Source of the DNA: Onchocerca volvulus | Taxonomy: Eukaryota; Nematoda; Chromadorea; Rhabditida; Onchocercidae | DNA length: 64,000 nucleotides | NCBI GenBank assembly: GCA_000499405.2 | Contig: HG738139.1 | Span: 16,282,858 to 16,346,857 of the forward strand | Direction: 5' to 3' | In this document: positions 1-19,507 of the stretch, in pieces | Numbering within the stretch: the stretch's first letter is position 1 | Layout of the letters: the number at the start of each line of letters is the position of its first letter | Notes under the pieces: model-generated | Told to the model about the DNA's origin: nothing | Databases searched by the model: none | The model's input: the letters and a program-made list of their open reading frames with translations, nothing else | Program-made: the position numbers and the translations under genes

Positions 1-856
1 TGATTGTTTAAAAGTATTTGAAAAAGAAAAATGACGAAAAATGAATTATAATACATAAGAAAGTAATAAGTTTCATTACAATCAACGCAAAAGTAATAAA
101 CAAGAACATACGTACCACAACAGCTTTTATGATTAAATGAACAATCGATCACCTTTATTATTTATAAATAGAAAACATAAATAACAACACGTGATGTTTT
201 GTAATATAACACATGTCATATTTTAGTTGTTCGTCAGTATTAGGAATGATGAACAATCAAATCATTTTCATACCACTGAAAGGTAAGAAATCACTGAATC
301 AATAAATTTCATCAAAAAAAAAAAGAAAGTGATATTGCTTATTACTATGCAAAACACGGATGCGTAATCATATTTTGGATCGCATTTTCAACATGATCTA
401 CATACTCCGTAATCACTTATCTTTCCAAAGAACTATTACAGAATATATGGACAATATTTTCCCTAAAAATTCGTCTGTTGAATAATTTTTGCAATATTCA
501 ATGTTTTCTCTATTTCTAGCCATTTGCATGACATTAAAAGAAAACAAAGTAAGAGAAGCGATCAACAAACTTCATTCAGAATCGAAATTGCTAATCGAAA
601 GTATTTTTGCTGATTTAAAATTACTAGAAAGTATGAAAATTTCAAAAACTTTGAGAAATTCACAGGATTGGTGTGAACGAGACCATAGTATCGGATTCGG
701 TTGTTAAATGGAACAATAAAAATTGAGCTGCTGAACCTGAAACGGTCGAAATATGAGAAAATTTAACTCATTAAAACTATTAATAAAATCTAAATTTATT
801 TTCAATTCCAAATCCAACTGTTTAAATTTCTAATTCAGATTAACTTTCAAATATGC
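1..856. other. 3' flank of the beta-catenin-like gene; no gene seen
   Basis: AT-rich DNA downstream of the minus-strand armadillo gene. A plus-strand open frame at 489-707 has no splice context and no family resemblance that I recognise, so I do not call it. A minus-strand AATAAA (TTTATT at 795-800 on the plus strand) lies about 57 nt after the armadillo stop and is the likely poly(A) signal of that gene. Nothing else can be supported here. Confidence 0.6.
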
Positions 857-3800
857 TTAAAACTTGCCATTCTCATTCATTTGAATTGTTAAACTACGTA
901 CAGCTTCCACCAGAGTGCAATCTTTGGAAAGCTGCTCACGGACAGCTTCATCCTTAATAACGAACATCAGGAAATCAATGGTACTCTTGACAACATCTGT
1001 ATCTTGACAACCCAATAATAAATCCCAAATCTGATACGAACTGCTAAAATCCATTAATTCATACCAATATCGGTTTCAGAAAAATGTAAGAGATAAAGAA
1101 TTGTAATTATAAAATTTTATAAAGACGAAAAAAGTTAAATTCATTCGAGTTTTCTTATAGGAATTCTTTACTTGTGCAATGAAAAATGTTAAAACTGAGT
1201 AAAAATCCAAATTCAAATTTATATATCATGAAATCAAATGCATGAAAAATGATTGATAAGCGTCAAAAGAAAATCGCTTCAATTAATGCTAATTCTATTC
1301 AAGATGGTAATCTTCCTATCATTGAATAATTACTGTTTTTGCTGTTCTTATAATCAATTATGTGATAAAAAACACATTAAATGCACCATGAATATCGGAT
1401 AGCATTGCCAAAGTTGGTATTACAGTTTGATAGAGAAATGAGTAAACCGTATGCCTTTTGAATTATTAATTTCTTTTGAGGATTTCCTTTCTCATCATTC
1501 TGTAAGTAAGATTCAGTTCTAAAACTATTTATTGATTCTGTCTTTTTTTTTTCTTCACAAATTTGAATAAAGTGAAGGTACCAATGGAATAAGTATGCTT
1601 TGGTTAATATTAAAAAAAAAATAAATCGAATTGAGCAATTAAAAATAATGTTCCGAATTTTATTACACATTTACTCATAGCATGATATTAGCATCTTATT
1701 AGCTCAATTAATAAATACATCGCCCTTAATATATAGGGGAAAAAAAAAAATCACACCTCTATAGTATTTGCAGTTGTGGCTATAATTTCAAATAAGACAT
1801 CAGTTAAGGAATTGTTATCAACGCTGATATTAAACAATATCGGAGGATGATTCAATTGATCTGCATCTACCAGTCGCGCGAATAACTAGAAATTTATTTT
1901 TTTCTAAAGTTGATAATCTTATCCTCAACAGTGTTTTAGTAATATTGATAAGAATGACAATCGTATTTCACATATCCTCAGATGTGTGCAATGAAATAAA
2001 AAAAGCACTCCAATTATATATATATAATGAATGAATAAACAATAAATAAATCAATACCAAAACTGATAAAAGATATTTAAGCAGCATTATTGATATATCC
2101 AAAAATAAGGACTTACGCTCATTACATGTAAACGTGAACTGAGATCAACAGGATGAGCAAGTTCGTATAGAAGTAAACTTGGAGCTCCTTCAAATGTTAT
2201 CAACTGAAACATTAGATATTAGTAGTGCGTTCAATTTTTTTTGATAATTTTGAGACTATTCCAACTAATAAATTAATTAAAATTTCTTTTAAACTGCATA
2301 AGCATAAAAATATGTGCCTGACTATCTGCTCGTCAACTGTAACTGTATCGTTTTTTGGATCCTTTTCAAATTTTCGCAAAATTTTGTCAGTAAAAATATT
2401 GAGATTAAATAGCTACTCGAATAATGAAAATTATATTTACTCGTTTTCTGACACTGATATTACGTTCCGGTGAAGAACAACCACCCGTAAAAACATGTAA
2501 AGACCACAGCATTGAAGAAATTAAATTTTTTACTACAGCTTCATCGCGTCTTTTGCAGTAAGCTTGTAACAAATTGATCGTTCCTTCAATAATACCACAA
2601 TCAGCTATGAAATCCTGAAATTTAACTAGAAGAAATTTCGTAATTACGTAAGACTTTTAAAAAAATACTAATATTCAAATTATTGCCATATGTAGATAAT
2701 CACCAATAAGTTCCTGTAAGAAGTAGTGTTTTCAATATGTATGATCAATTAGACGTAATAAAGTACCTTATTAGCATTAGAACTACCGCTGCAAGTTGCA
2801 GATATATTCCCGAGGAAATCGAAACCAACATGTAAGAAATACGGATTATTACGAAAAATACCCATCATACTGAGTGTCCGACTAATTGTTTCACGTAGGT
2901 CAGCATTTCTTACACCATCTACATCGCTAACTACTCTTAAGCAAAGCATTACGTCAAGAGCGACACGTTCGGAGCAATTTGGATTTGCCAGAAGATATGA
3001 TATGATCTGAAATATTAAAATCATAAACTAGGAATTGAAAACCCTTTGCTTGCATCAAACAAATTAATTTATTCGAATAATGAACTCAGGAACCCATTTC
3101 TTTTTATAAATTAATAGAATTTAATTGCAAACATTAATTATATCAATTTTCTTTGCAAATAACATATCACAAATCATTCAGTTTGTTGATTTTACGATTA
3201 AAACTGCTTAATATCTGTTGGCATTGTTACACTCTGCTCTTTCCTTATCATAGTAAATGCCACATTTACCTTGACTCCATCAAGCTGAACAAATTTCTTA
3301 GCGTAGGAAAGATCAGTTGAGCAAACCATCGCGAAAATAGCCCGAGCTATCCTATATACCACCGATTCATTCCCTTCTTTCTTCAATAATCGTAGCAAAA
3401 GTTGAATGCCACCTTTCGATTCGAATGATTGCTGTAATTTTACTTTCTTTTTCCTCTCTTAATTTTATAATCTGAATAAAAATTAAAATATTTGTTCCTT
3501 TATATTATTTGAAAAAAAAAAAGAAGGATGAAGTAAATCTCTTAATGGTACCATAAGGATATCAAATGATTCATTCAAATGGCTTAAATTATTAATAATT
3601 CGACTGGAAAATTAATGAAAATTTTCCACACAATGGAGAATATTTAATTGAACGATTTAATTTCGAAGATTTTATTAAATTAGAAAAACATACATCATAA
3701 TTAATAATTATTCAAGTGTAAAATGTTATGTTTACTAACCCTCCACGTATCGCTACCATTAAAAACGCGTCGAACAAGATCAAAAACATATTGTTTCGAT

Positions 3801-6800
3801 TTATAAGTATTAATGAAGTACTGATCACCCTTTTCGTCCATTTCTTTCATCACGCGTGTGGTACGAGCGAGAATCTCAAATAATGAGAAAATGATTCACA
3901 TGAAAAGTTTGAAAAAATAGAAATTTCCAAGTGAATAGAAAAATAAAAACTTGATTAAGTCTATCAGGCTTATCAAATTTAAAGTACAAACAATCAAGAA
4001 GTACTTACGTAAGTAAACTTGTATGACAGGTGAAGTTAATATGAGTAATTAACAAATGAGTGAATAAGACTTACTTGTTCTTTAATATCTTTTCCATATC
4101 GATGTCGATCCACCATTCCCACCAACGAGTGAACGATATTCAAAGCATATTTACAAGATTTTTGTGCAGGACTGAAAATTCCTTGTTAAATATTGCGTGT
4201 AATGATTTAACTCTAAATAAATGCTAATACCCAATTAATTATGTAAGTTTAAACACAAAACAGAATATTTCAGTCCGTGATGATTGCTAATATCATTGTT
4301 ATTTCAGCAAATCATAATAATCATGACAGGATGATCTACGCGATTTGGAAGTATAAAGTAATAGACAAAATTTTTAATAAACAGTTCAGTATCAGAAAAA
4401 GTGAAACATTTAGAAATATTAATAATCCAATTCTATCGAGTAATCGTTTCCGTAAAATTTTCGATATTACTTTCAAAAGGAGCAATTTCTCCTTATAAAA
4501 AGAAAATGTGAGAAACTAACTCCATCCATCGTACAAATGTTTCGAGCAACTCATCCGGATAATGTACCATCCACTTAAAGAATCAGAATTATTGAAACTT
4601 ATCAAAACTTTTAATTTACTCTAAATTATATGCAATGTCTGTTACTTCTCCACCAATGGTTCGAAAATTTGCCAAAATTTTAACCATTTGTCGCATATAA
4701 TTTGCCATAAAACATATTTGAAGTAAAAATGAAATTTACTTTTGACATAATTTGTTTAGTTTTTCCATCAGCAGAGAATCGTGTCATTATTCGTAAAACT
4801 GTTTCCACTATCTAAAATTAATGACTTACAAATTTTGACTTCATCAAGATAGCCTGATACAAAAAACCTCTTAAATGTAAATTTTGCGATAAGTAACAAT
4901 TAAGGATTTCAATCTTTGTGAATCTCTCTGAAAAAAATTCAGCTTATTGATAAACCACCAGATCCATATCTCCAATCCATATTTCCTATATGTTTCAGTA
5001 GGGCAACTATACTTTTGAGATTTGAGAAAAATTCTCCGAAAATAAATTTTAAAAGTTAAGAACTGATGAAAAGCTAGCATCGTCCTCGGTATCATTTTGT
5101 CTTAACCATCGCTGTATCAAAATTTTCATCATTTTTTCCAATTTATCGATATCAGCCCGCTCAAAATCATTCCTTGTTGCCATCATAAATACGGCGCGCA
5201 CCATTTCTTGTGCTACTTTCTATAAATCAATTTCAAGAAATAAAACAGATTAAGTAAAACAATATTTTTGAAAATCAAAAATGAAAATGGAAGTAATAAT
5301 TTGGCTTCGTTATAATATTTATTCCAGATTTTACTGAAATGACTGTTGGATTTGCTTTTTTTCTTCAGAATTTCAAACAGTGAGAGCTAAAATTGCAAAA
5401 TAATAAAATATTCAGTTAATTCCTAATCCAATGATAGGCTACCGATTTAGAGAGATCCAAAGATCTAAATCTTTTTAAAGAAATGATTCTGTGCGACTGA
5501 TTTTGATCATGGCTATTCCAATGATAATATTTGTATTTAGCTAATTCAATGCCCAATGTCAACTTTTTTGGCTTAAATTAAGTGTTACGCTAGATACTGG
5601 CACGAATATACGTAGAATTCAAACCTAAAATAGAGAAGAGTCAAAAAATTTGATTTGATTCAATGGAAACATACTTTATCGGTATTGTTTACGTGAGCAG
5701 TTATTTTTTCGATATATTTGTTGACAGTTTCAATAAATTTAATATGATCCGGTCCCATATTTTCGATACAAGAGGATGAGGATGATGGTGCTGAAGTATG
5801 CATCTGCGCTCTCTGAAACTTTTTATTTTTATTTTTTTGGATGGTTTTATGCTACTTTAAGTCTTTTTTTCTTTTTTTTTGAGCATTTATTATTATGTGT
5901 TGTTGTTAGTTATACTGAGTTCTTTAACTGGCTTTTATTGCTTGATACAATTTTTTTTTTTTCTAATGAAGTTTTTGTTTTGTTTTTCATTATTTCAGGT
6001 TACAATTAAACTTAAATAAATTTTTATATTTACTTATTAGTAAAAAAAAGTTGATATTTGTTTCGGTATTAAATAAATATTAACGTTTGCCAGAAGTGAT
6101 AACATGATTAACTGAATTAATTAAATAAACAAATAATTACAGCTACTTTATAACACAAAGATCGTCATTTTGGGACAATTAAGTTCATATATAAGAATAT
6201 TTTTGTCCCAAATTGCAATTTAACATTTTTCAAACTTCACGTACCAAATCAGCTAATTGCCTGAGTTCGGTAATTTGAGTGTTGACGCTCAACATACTCA
6301 TATCTTCCGTTGCACTGCTTACGTGACTCATACGCGACACTGACATTACTGATGATGGCTAAAAAAAAGGAAAAAAGACGATGGCTGACATAATAATTCG
6401 AATTTTTAATAATTTCAATCATATTTTGTGTTATAAAATTCAAAGTCATAAAACTTTCAGTAAACGAGCGAGTAAAATCTCCCTGCTTTTAGTGTTCGAT
6501 AAAAAACGTTTTAAAGAATTGCAAAATTGATAAGCAGCAATACCGCCGATCCAGTCCTGTAATTTTGCTGCTGAGGATAACTGATAAAGCGATGATCGTT
6601 CATCCAAGCTTGAGTATTCATTATCTTCCGATTGTCAACCGTCGATACTACTCGCTCCGGATATTGTGATTGAGGTAATGGTTGTGATAGTTGCTGTGGC
6701 TCACATTTCATTTGGGTCCTCATTGGACTATTTGGCATTGAAATCGACGGATATGGTATGCTAAATTGAAATAATTTCAAAATCCTACAAATAGATTAGT

Positions 6801-7132
6801 AGTTGAATAGAAAGGAACTGAATTATCAACGTATCATTACTATCTTCAATTTTTTATGAAGAAAAAACTATCCGAAATTTAACGAAAAGTTCTAAAAATT
6901 TCATTTCCAATACTATTTTGCATATTAAAAAAATAAATGTTGAAAGATGCCATTACCGAGATGCGGGATAATGAGATATCGATGAGTCGTAGTAACCCGC
7001 AGGATGATGGGATTGTGGAATATTCGGCAATGGCGATGGCTCATATGAAGTTGTGGGTATTTGCGGGTCGTATAGGGTCACAAGTTGTTGCTGTTGATCT
7101 GTTGAATAAGTTCCCTGACATGATGTGTCCAT
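857..7132 (-). CDS. divergent beta-catenin / armadillo-repeat protein, 16 exons, 720 aa model
   Basis: Exons (high to low): 7132-6957, 6760-6544, 6358-6245, 5812-5675, 5219-5064, 4853-4830, 4811-4740, 4573-4521, 4171-4075, 3874-3740, 3431-3270, 3006-2767, 2614-2441, 2203-2117, 1885-1755, 1043-857. They join in frame. Residues 1-170 are Gln/Pro/Ser-rich and look disordered. The rest is helical armadillo-like repeats. The joined stretch AILMKSKFIVETVLRIM resembles the first arm-repeat region of beta-catenin (HAIMRSPQMVSAIVRTM, from memory). KGGIQLLLRLL and the 80-residue exon 3006-2767 are typical arm helices. Beta-catenins act in Wnt transcription and at cadherin junctions. Nematodes have several divergent paralogues (BAR-1, WRM-1, HMP-2, SYS-1) and I cannot say which this is. 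The donors at 5064, 2441 and 1755 are chosen mainly by phase. Another armadillo family is possible. Confidence 0.7.
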
Positions 7133-7154
7133 GCCAAATCGCTGGTAAGAATCT
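7133..7154 (-). other. candidate spliced-leader acceptor before the beta-catenin-like start
   Basis: Reading the minus strand, TTTGCAG ends at 7153 and is followed by a 20-nt leader and the ATG at 7132-7130. This is the usual arrangement for a nematode trans-splice site and supports that start. A conventional 5' exon farther upstream cannot be excluded, because the reading frame stays open back to the acceptor. Confidence 0.4.
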
Positions 7155-8564
7155 GCAAATTTATAATGATTTTTGGTAGTTATTTCCTTCCAAAAGAGAT
7201 TTACTTAGATGAAATTTAACGCAAAATCAATTACGAGCCAATTTGATGCAAAATAGTTCATGTGAAACTTGGCATGTATTAAGTAAACACTACAAAGAAA
7301 TGAGATGTCACTCATGGATATGAAATATGTGGTGGGTTAACCCTGAATAGATTGCCAGCTGCTATTTTTGGTTTGTTATTTGCAAAAAATAAAGGTCATT
7401 TATATTTCACCATTTGGAAAAATCCAACAGAAAATTGCCATTTCAAATTCAAAAGTTCAAAAAATCCGGGATGGCTCACTTCCTGTCCATTTATATGGCC
7501 AACCCATCAAAGTGACAAATGATCATTCATTCATTCATGGGATTTTTCACCGTTACACAACTCATCTGACTTCACGGAATGTCCGCCCTGTCTTCTCTCT
7601 CATCCGATAGTTCTCCTCGTCCTCTTCCCTGCCGTTGCAGATCATTAAGCCCAGAACAATGGTAATTATTCCTCATTCCATCTTATTTTCAAAAATCAAC
7701 AAATGTCACCACACACATGTCATATACTCTCCTCTTACACATAAATAGATATGATACATTGAAATTTCGAAAACGAAATATCGTGTCCTGTGGAAAATTC
7801 GTCTTCTGTTTGCAACAAAATTGAAGCATTCAGACAATTTAAAATAAGGAACTGAATCATTTTCGATTAATCTTGGTCTTACTTCTCAAGTAATCTTACA
7901 ATCATATAAAATAGATGGCTGGCCCAGGTTTCTGGTTACTTCAGTATCGAGGTTATATATTTCGACAGTCTGAATTGACTTTAAAGCTACTGAAGTTATG
8001 AGTATGGGAACAATGCAATTGCAATATCAAATAAAGGAGTATCAAATTTGGGATAAAAGTTGTCATATCAGTAACGAGCATTTCCATTAATCGGATAAGA
8101 TGATCATCGACAGTTCAGTATCACCAGCGGATTGATATTCATAGCAATGAGATAATATGCTGAACTGTTCGCATACACTGTTATCGTATGTCGATAACAT
8201 TAACCAGCCAAGATCGTTCCCAAAAAAAGACGTGACGTGATCGTCTCAGTCAACTCCGTGGTGTGTAACGTGTACTGTAGGTGAGGAACTGTTGAACAGG
8301 AAGAAAGACGATGGAATGAACTAGGAAGCATACGGTACTTCGTTCAACAATTACTTTAGACAATACTATCACACATCAAATTATGCAAATTTCCCGAGAT
8401 GGAAGAGAAGGTGGAAGGTGGAATGATAACGGATTGTACTGCAAAATGTGGGTAACCAAAACCGGAATTGGACTGAAGAATGCATTGCTTACCCATCAGT
8501 CATCCATTCATTCACATTTTCAAATTTGAATTTATGCCCGGTTATTTGAAATGTTGAAGAGAGT

Positions 8565-8800
8565 GTGAAGATAGAAGGAGAGAGAGGGAGAGAGAAGTAG
8601 AAGAAAAGCAGGAGTAAGAGAAGAAATTGGATGGCAAAAGGGAAGTTGAATGGCATAAGAAAGGGAGAGACGAGAAAGGAAGAGAAGAGGTCACTTCTTG
8701 AGAAGGAGGAGGAGGGAAAAAGGGTTGAACCTCAAATTAACCGCCAAAAATTGAGGAAGAAAGTGGGGAATGGAGGAGGAAGAGGAAGGTGGGGGAGGGA
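8565..8800 (+). repeat. purine-rich (GA/GGA) low-complexity tract
   Basis: About 230 bases composed almost only of A and G on the plus strand, with many GAGA, GGAGGA and AAGAGA units. It lies about 1.5 kb upstream of the beta-catenin-like start. The irregular units suggest an imperfect simple repeat. It could form triplex DNA or be a GAGA-type regulatory tract, but nothing here shows function. Confidence 0.6.
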
Positions 8801-11098
8801 TATGCCACCTGTCGCCAATTCATCAATAAATATATTTCATTTCATATATACATGATAGATAGATAATCTTAATTGCTAACACGCAGATCTGTTCTTCCTA
8901 ATTATTGATAACTATAATGAACTGTGCAAGCATGCAAGTATGAAACAAATGCTGGCTGAAATTTAAAGTTTTAATTTCAGGACGTAATTAGTTGGATTGC
9001 AAATTGGAGGAAGTATGGAATCGTATAAAGATAGCTATTCCGAATATAATAATTTGAATTTCAGATTATAGTAGTTGAAAGTTTTTGAAATTTCGGATAT
9101 TGTTCCAGCAGTGTTGCTGAATTCCCGAACTATCTACGTGATGATAAAATCCAGTCAGTAGTCTCGGAATCACATAAGCTCATTAAACTTCATGTGAAAG
9201 ATGAATTGAATGAATTCATGAAGCAAACACCTTCGATAAATGATGATTGATTGATTCATTGTTTTCGAGACTTCTAATGATCTCAAATTAATTTCATGAT
9301 AGAATATATATATCAATCGAATAAGTGGAATCAGATACCCAAATGCAAACGGTAGCGGAGACTAGCCATTTATATAGAAGACACGGAAGAATTTACATGA
9401 ATAGATGCATGTAGGCTTTTACGTTATGCAATTTCTCATAATGATCCCAATCGATTAATTCTAAAAGGAAGAAAAAATCAAGCACAGTTAAGTCATTACT
9501 GTATGGAATGAAAAATGAAGGATAGACAAATGAAATGAAAATTTTTAAACGAAGGAGAAATTTTTTGAATTCGTTTTCGCCTATTATTTCACTGTTTTAT
9601 AAATAACATGGCGACAGCCTAATTCAACCCTATCAATTCAAAATTCAGATCGAAATTTCCCACAAATCTGCTCATACTTATGATCAAGTGGCATATAATA
9701 TAATTATTTGTTGTTAATTTAATTAAATCTTTGCTATCGCTGTTCAAATTATTCAGACTTATGGTACCAACAACGAAATATGGAAATTTCGATGGGAATA
9801 CTTAGCCTTTCGAGAATCATCGGTGAAAACGAATTATTTAGTGGAATAAAGATGAATGGGAGGATAGGTAGGGATAAAAATAATGATTTCTTGTAGCTGT
9901 TGCTGCAGAACCATAATGGACAGGACATGGGACATAGTCATTAGATGGAGGTGTCACTGTGGTCTTCAAGATCAGAAAGATCGGATGGGATCAAGAGAGA
10001 AATAGAGAGAGAAAGAGAGAGAGAGGGAAAGAAAAAGGGAGGAAAGGACAATGAAGTGGGCAGTTAGGGGTCGAAGGTTAAAAGCTCGACCTAACCTATG
10101 GTAATTATTACCCCTTTTTTCCTCTTCAATAAGCATATATAACACACATATATGCATTATTCCTGGAATATTATAAACCGGTGTAGCTCATGATGCCCCT
10201 TCATCAAGTATAAATCATGAATCTTCCAAGAAGTAATGAAAAGATGAAGCAAAGTTAGAAATGACTAGATGATGCGATCTGAAGTAGCAATTTAAGACTA
10301 TAATCGACTCAGAATCAAGAATTCATTGCGTTAAAGTTGAAAGCGATAAGAAGATCCGGTTCGGGCTTGGCAATATCTGAGTCGTGAAATGAATGAAAAG
10401 ATTCATCTTTAATATCATGATTAATGAACTTAACTGATTGATACATGCCAGTACAGTCTTTAAATTTCGGATAAAGGGAAGATGAATCGAAAATTCTTGG
10501 TAAGCCTTATCAATAATATTTGTATCAAGTTTCCATACTTTTTCTTCTTTCATTGCTTGTTTTAATTATATGGATGATTTACATAGACACTTCCAGAATT
10601 TCAATTTCGAAAATCGATGGCCAACTACTTTCCTTAGCGTGAGGTCATTTATGATAACTCGAACCTGGTTTTGCACTAAAGATTAAGGGATTACATTCCT
10701 TTGGCAACTGAAATAGTGCATTAATTACCATTATTCAATAGGACGGAGAGATGGAAGGAAGCAGGAATTTCTGCTTGAAGTGAAAAAAAAAAAGGCAACA
10801 CAGAAGTTGCTTGTCTTCATTTTCAACCATCTGATACTTGTTCTCAAGATTCACATCAAAACTTCGAATTTCGAATACTTTTCCGGATCTCATTTCGAAT
10901 TTCCCCATTTAATTTGATATACTCGCGCGCTCTTGCTAGATATACAATGCTATATTCCTAATTTTGATCCAATTTCATCATTCAATGTTTGTTTAAAAAA
11001 ACGAGCAAGCAATCAGTTCCTTTTATTCACATGAATCAAGAAATCAACAAAAGAATAGAAAAAACACTCGGTAAACTGGTTAGAAACTGCGGAAAATG

Positions 11099-11120
11099 TT
11101 TTTTTTTTTTTTTTTTTTTT
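11099..11120 (+). repeat. 22-nt homopolymer T run
   Basis: Uninterrupted run of T on the plus strand in intergenic DNA. It is not flanked by target-site duplications that I can see, so there is no support for calling it a retroposon tail. Confidence 0.8.
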
Positions 11121-12348
11121 GTATCCAAGCGAGTTTACCACAATTTTTTTGGAGAAAAATGATGCATAGTTTGAAATACAGACATTATTATCCCTCCTCG
11201 ATATCTTAATTATTCAGTGACAGTCCTCAGATCAAAGCAACAATTCGTCATCTTTTTTCTAAATATACCATGCAGATTCTGATAAAACCCTAAAATATCC
11301 AATGCGTACGAAAATCAGTTCATCTACATTGTGAACAAGAAACTGAACCATGATATAAAAGAATTATTCGAGTGGGAAAGAAAGGAAAAGATGAGGAGGA
11401 AGAAATATAGAAAAATATTCTCAAATTATAAGCTAGACATGCTATTTTCTTCCACTGTAAAGATCTGTGTAATTTCATTTCATTTTTGATCATGAATTCA
11501 GGAAACCAGAAACTATAAAGTCCTTCAAGTTATCTAAATCTTATTTGAAAGCAAATTCCTGGTCACTTAAAATTTTTAAGACCAAATATTAAGGATCATC
11601 ACTTTTGAGGCATTATTATAATAAAATCGACTTTTAAGCAAGTGATAGCATATTATACGAATGTGCACCATAAAAAAAAAACTATAAAAAACATCAAAAG
11701 CGAGGTACCACACAGCTAAAATCTAATAATCACTACTAAGATTTGAAAACTGAAACTGAAAACTTTTTGCTGGAAGAAAACTTTGATATCAGCACAAAAA
11801 AATCAACATTTGTCCTTCGAGCAGAAATGTTTGAATCAAGGAACCCCGAAAGTTTGATGTAATTCATGATTTAGAAAACTATAAATTTGCTAAACTTGAT
11901 GAAAAGTTCAAAAAATGATCAGAAACAAAAGTATATCGTAAAGAAATAGCACTTTATCTTACTTTAGAAACATGATAGCTATGATAGTAGCAAAATAGTG
12001 AGCAAAATTACCTGTTTACCTGAAAAACGAACAGAAAAAAGGAACCTCAAGAGAAAAAACAAGAGAAACAAAATAATATTAATGGAATGGATAGTTATCT
12101 TCGCAGTTCCTTAAAGTGATAAACAGGGATCATTGAAGTGGAGAGTGAGAGTGAAAATCAAAGAAAAGACAAAATTATCATTCAAATCAAACAAAAATTT
12201 CGAAAATTGGTTCAAAATTTTCTAGATCGAATTAAATCGTTCGATCCAAAAAATTTTGCACAAACAACAATATTGCCATCCAATCAAAAATATCCCACTT
12301 TTGCTTAATAAATCTAAGTAATAAATGAGCTATCATAGCACCCAACAT

Positions 12349-18864
<6,516 letters not shown>

Positions 18865-18876
18865 TCGTATATCTCT
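18865..18876 (-). other. candidate spliced-leader acceptor of the DCLK gene
   Basis: The minus strand reads CTTCTGTAG just before a 10-nt leader and the ATG at 18864-18862. The first exon otherwise starts at this acceptor with no visible upstream coding exon, so a trans-spliced 5' end is the simplest reading. A cis-spliced upstream non-coding exon is the alternative. Confidence 0.4.
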
Positions 18877-19164
18877 ACAGAAGATAAACTGTGAAAAAAA
18901 AAAAAAAAAAAAAAGGAATGAACGTAAATGAAATAAAGTTACGATATACAAGTCTAGTACATAAAAGAAATGAAGCAGAATTTGTTGAATCCATGCAACG
19001 CGACACGACAAGACATGGCATGAAACGATGTAATTGGCATGATACAAAAATTAATTCATTATTAAAAAGAAAAGAAAGAAAAGTAAAATGCAATTTAAAA
19101 TTTTAATGCTGATGTTTCACAACAAATATGATATTTAAAATTAGAAACAGATCGAAAAAAAAAA

Positions 19165-19223
19165 ATGTGTGAATGCGAACACTTCTATTTTTCAACAAAA
19201 TAGAGGTGTTCGCATTCACACAT
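19165..19223. repeat. 27-bp inverted repeat with 5-nt loop (hairpin 1)
   Basis: Left arm 19165-19191 and right arm 19197-19223 are complementary at 26 of 27 positions, with the loop TCAAC between them. The single mismatch would be a G-U wobble in a plus-strand RNA, so such an RNA would pair along the whole arm. An A tract (9 A, 19156-19164) sits just left of it. It could be a small cruciform-forming element, a fossil foldback element or the stem of a small RNA. No flanking gene explains it. Confidence 0.85.
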
Positions 19224-19426
19224 ATTTCATCAACACTCTTATCCATTTAATTCATTTTTCAAATTTTTGTGTGATTTCATCTTGATAAGTTTTTATCATC
19301 TTAATATAATAAAGAAATTTTTATCTGTCATTTTATTCTTCTAATTCAGTTTAATCTTTCTTCCCTTTCTCCTTCTATATCGGCTTCCTTTCTATTTCAC
19401 CAAATAGTTCCTTTTCTAATATTTTC

Positions 19427-19428
<2 letters not shown>

Positions 19429-19503
<75 letters not shown>
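19429..19503 (+). repeat. 75-nt homopolymer A run
   Basis: Uninterrupted A on the plus strand, far longer than any other homopolymer in the window. The preceding 80 bases are pyrimidine-rich. No open frame or mobile-element protein lies beside it, so a retroposon tail is only one possibility. The exact length is likely to be unreliable in any assembly. Confidence 0.85.

Positions 19504-19507
<4 letters not shown>

Larger units (their letters stand above)
7155..12348. other. 5.2 kb intergenic region between two minus-strand genes
   Basis: This holds the upstream region of the beta-catenin-like gene and the 3' flank of the DCLK gene. I see no exon chain with family resemblance. The contents are low complexity: a purine-rich tract near 8565-8800, a GA-rich tract near 9985-10060 and a 22-nt T run at 11099-11120. 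The open frames in these tracts (for example 8631-8855 plus and 9972-10157 minus) are composition artefacts. Non-coding 5' exons or enhancers could lie here but are not recognisable by eye. Confidence 0.5.

Noticed and set aside
489..707. 72-codon plus-strand frame in the first kilobase
   Set aside because: Ordinary AT-rich composition, no acceptor or donor context that extends it, no recognisable domain.
6937..7179. 80-codon plus-strand frame
   Set aside because: It is the antisense of the first exon of the beta-catenin-like gene, whose minus-strand reading joins in phase to the following exons.
8631..8855. 74-codon plus-strand frame rich in Lys, Glu, Gly and Arg
   Set aside because: It is a by-product of the purine-rich tract; no splice context and no family resemblance.
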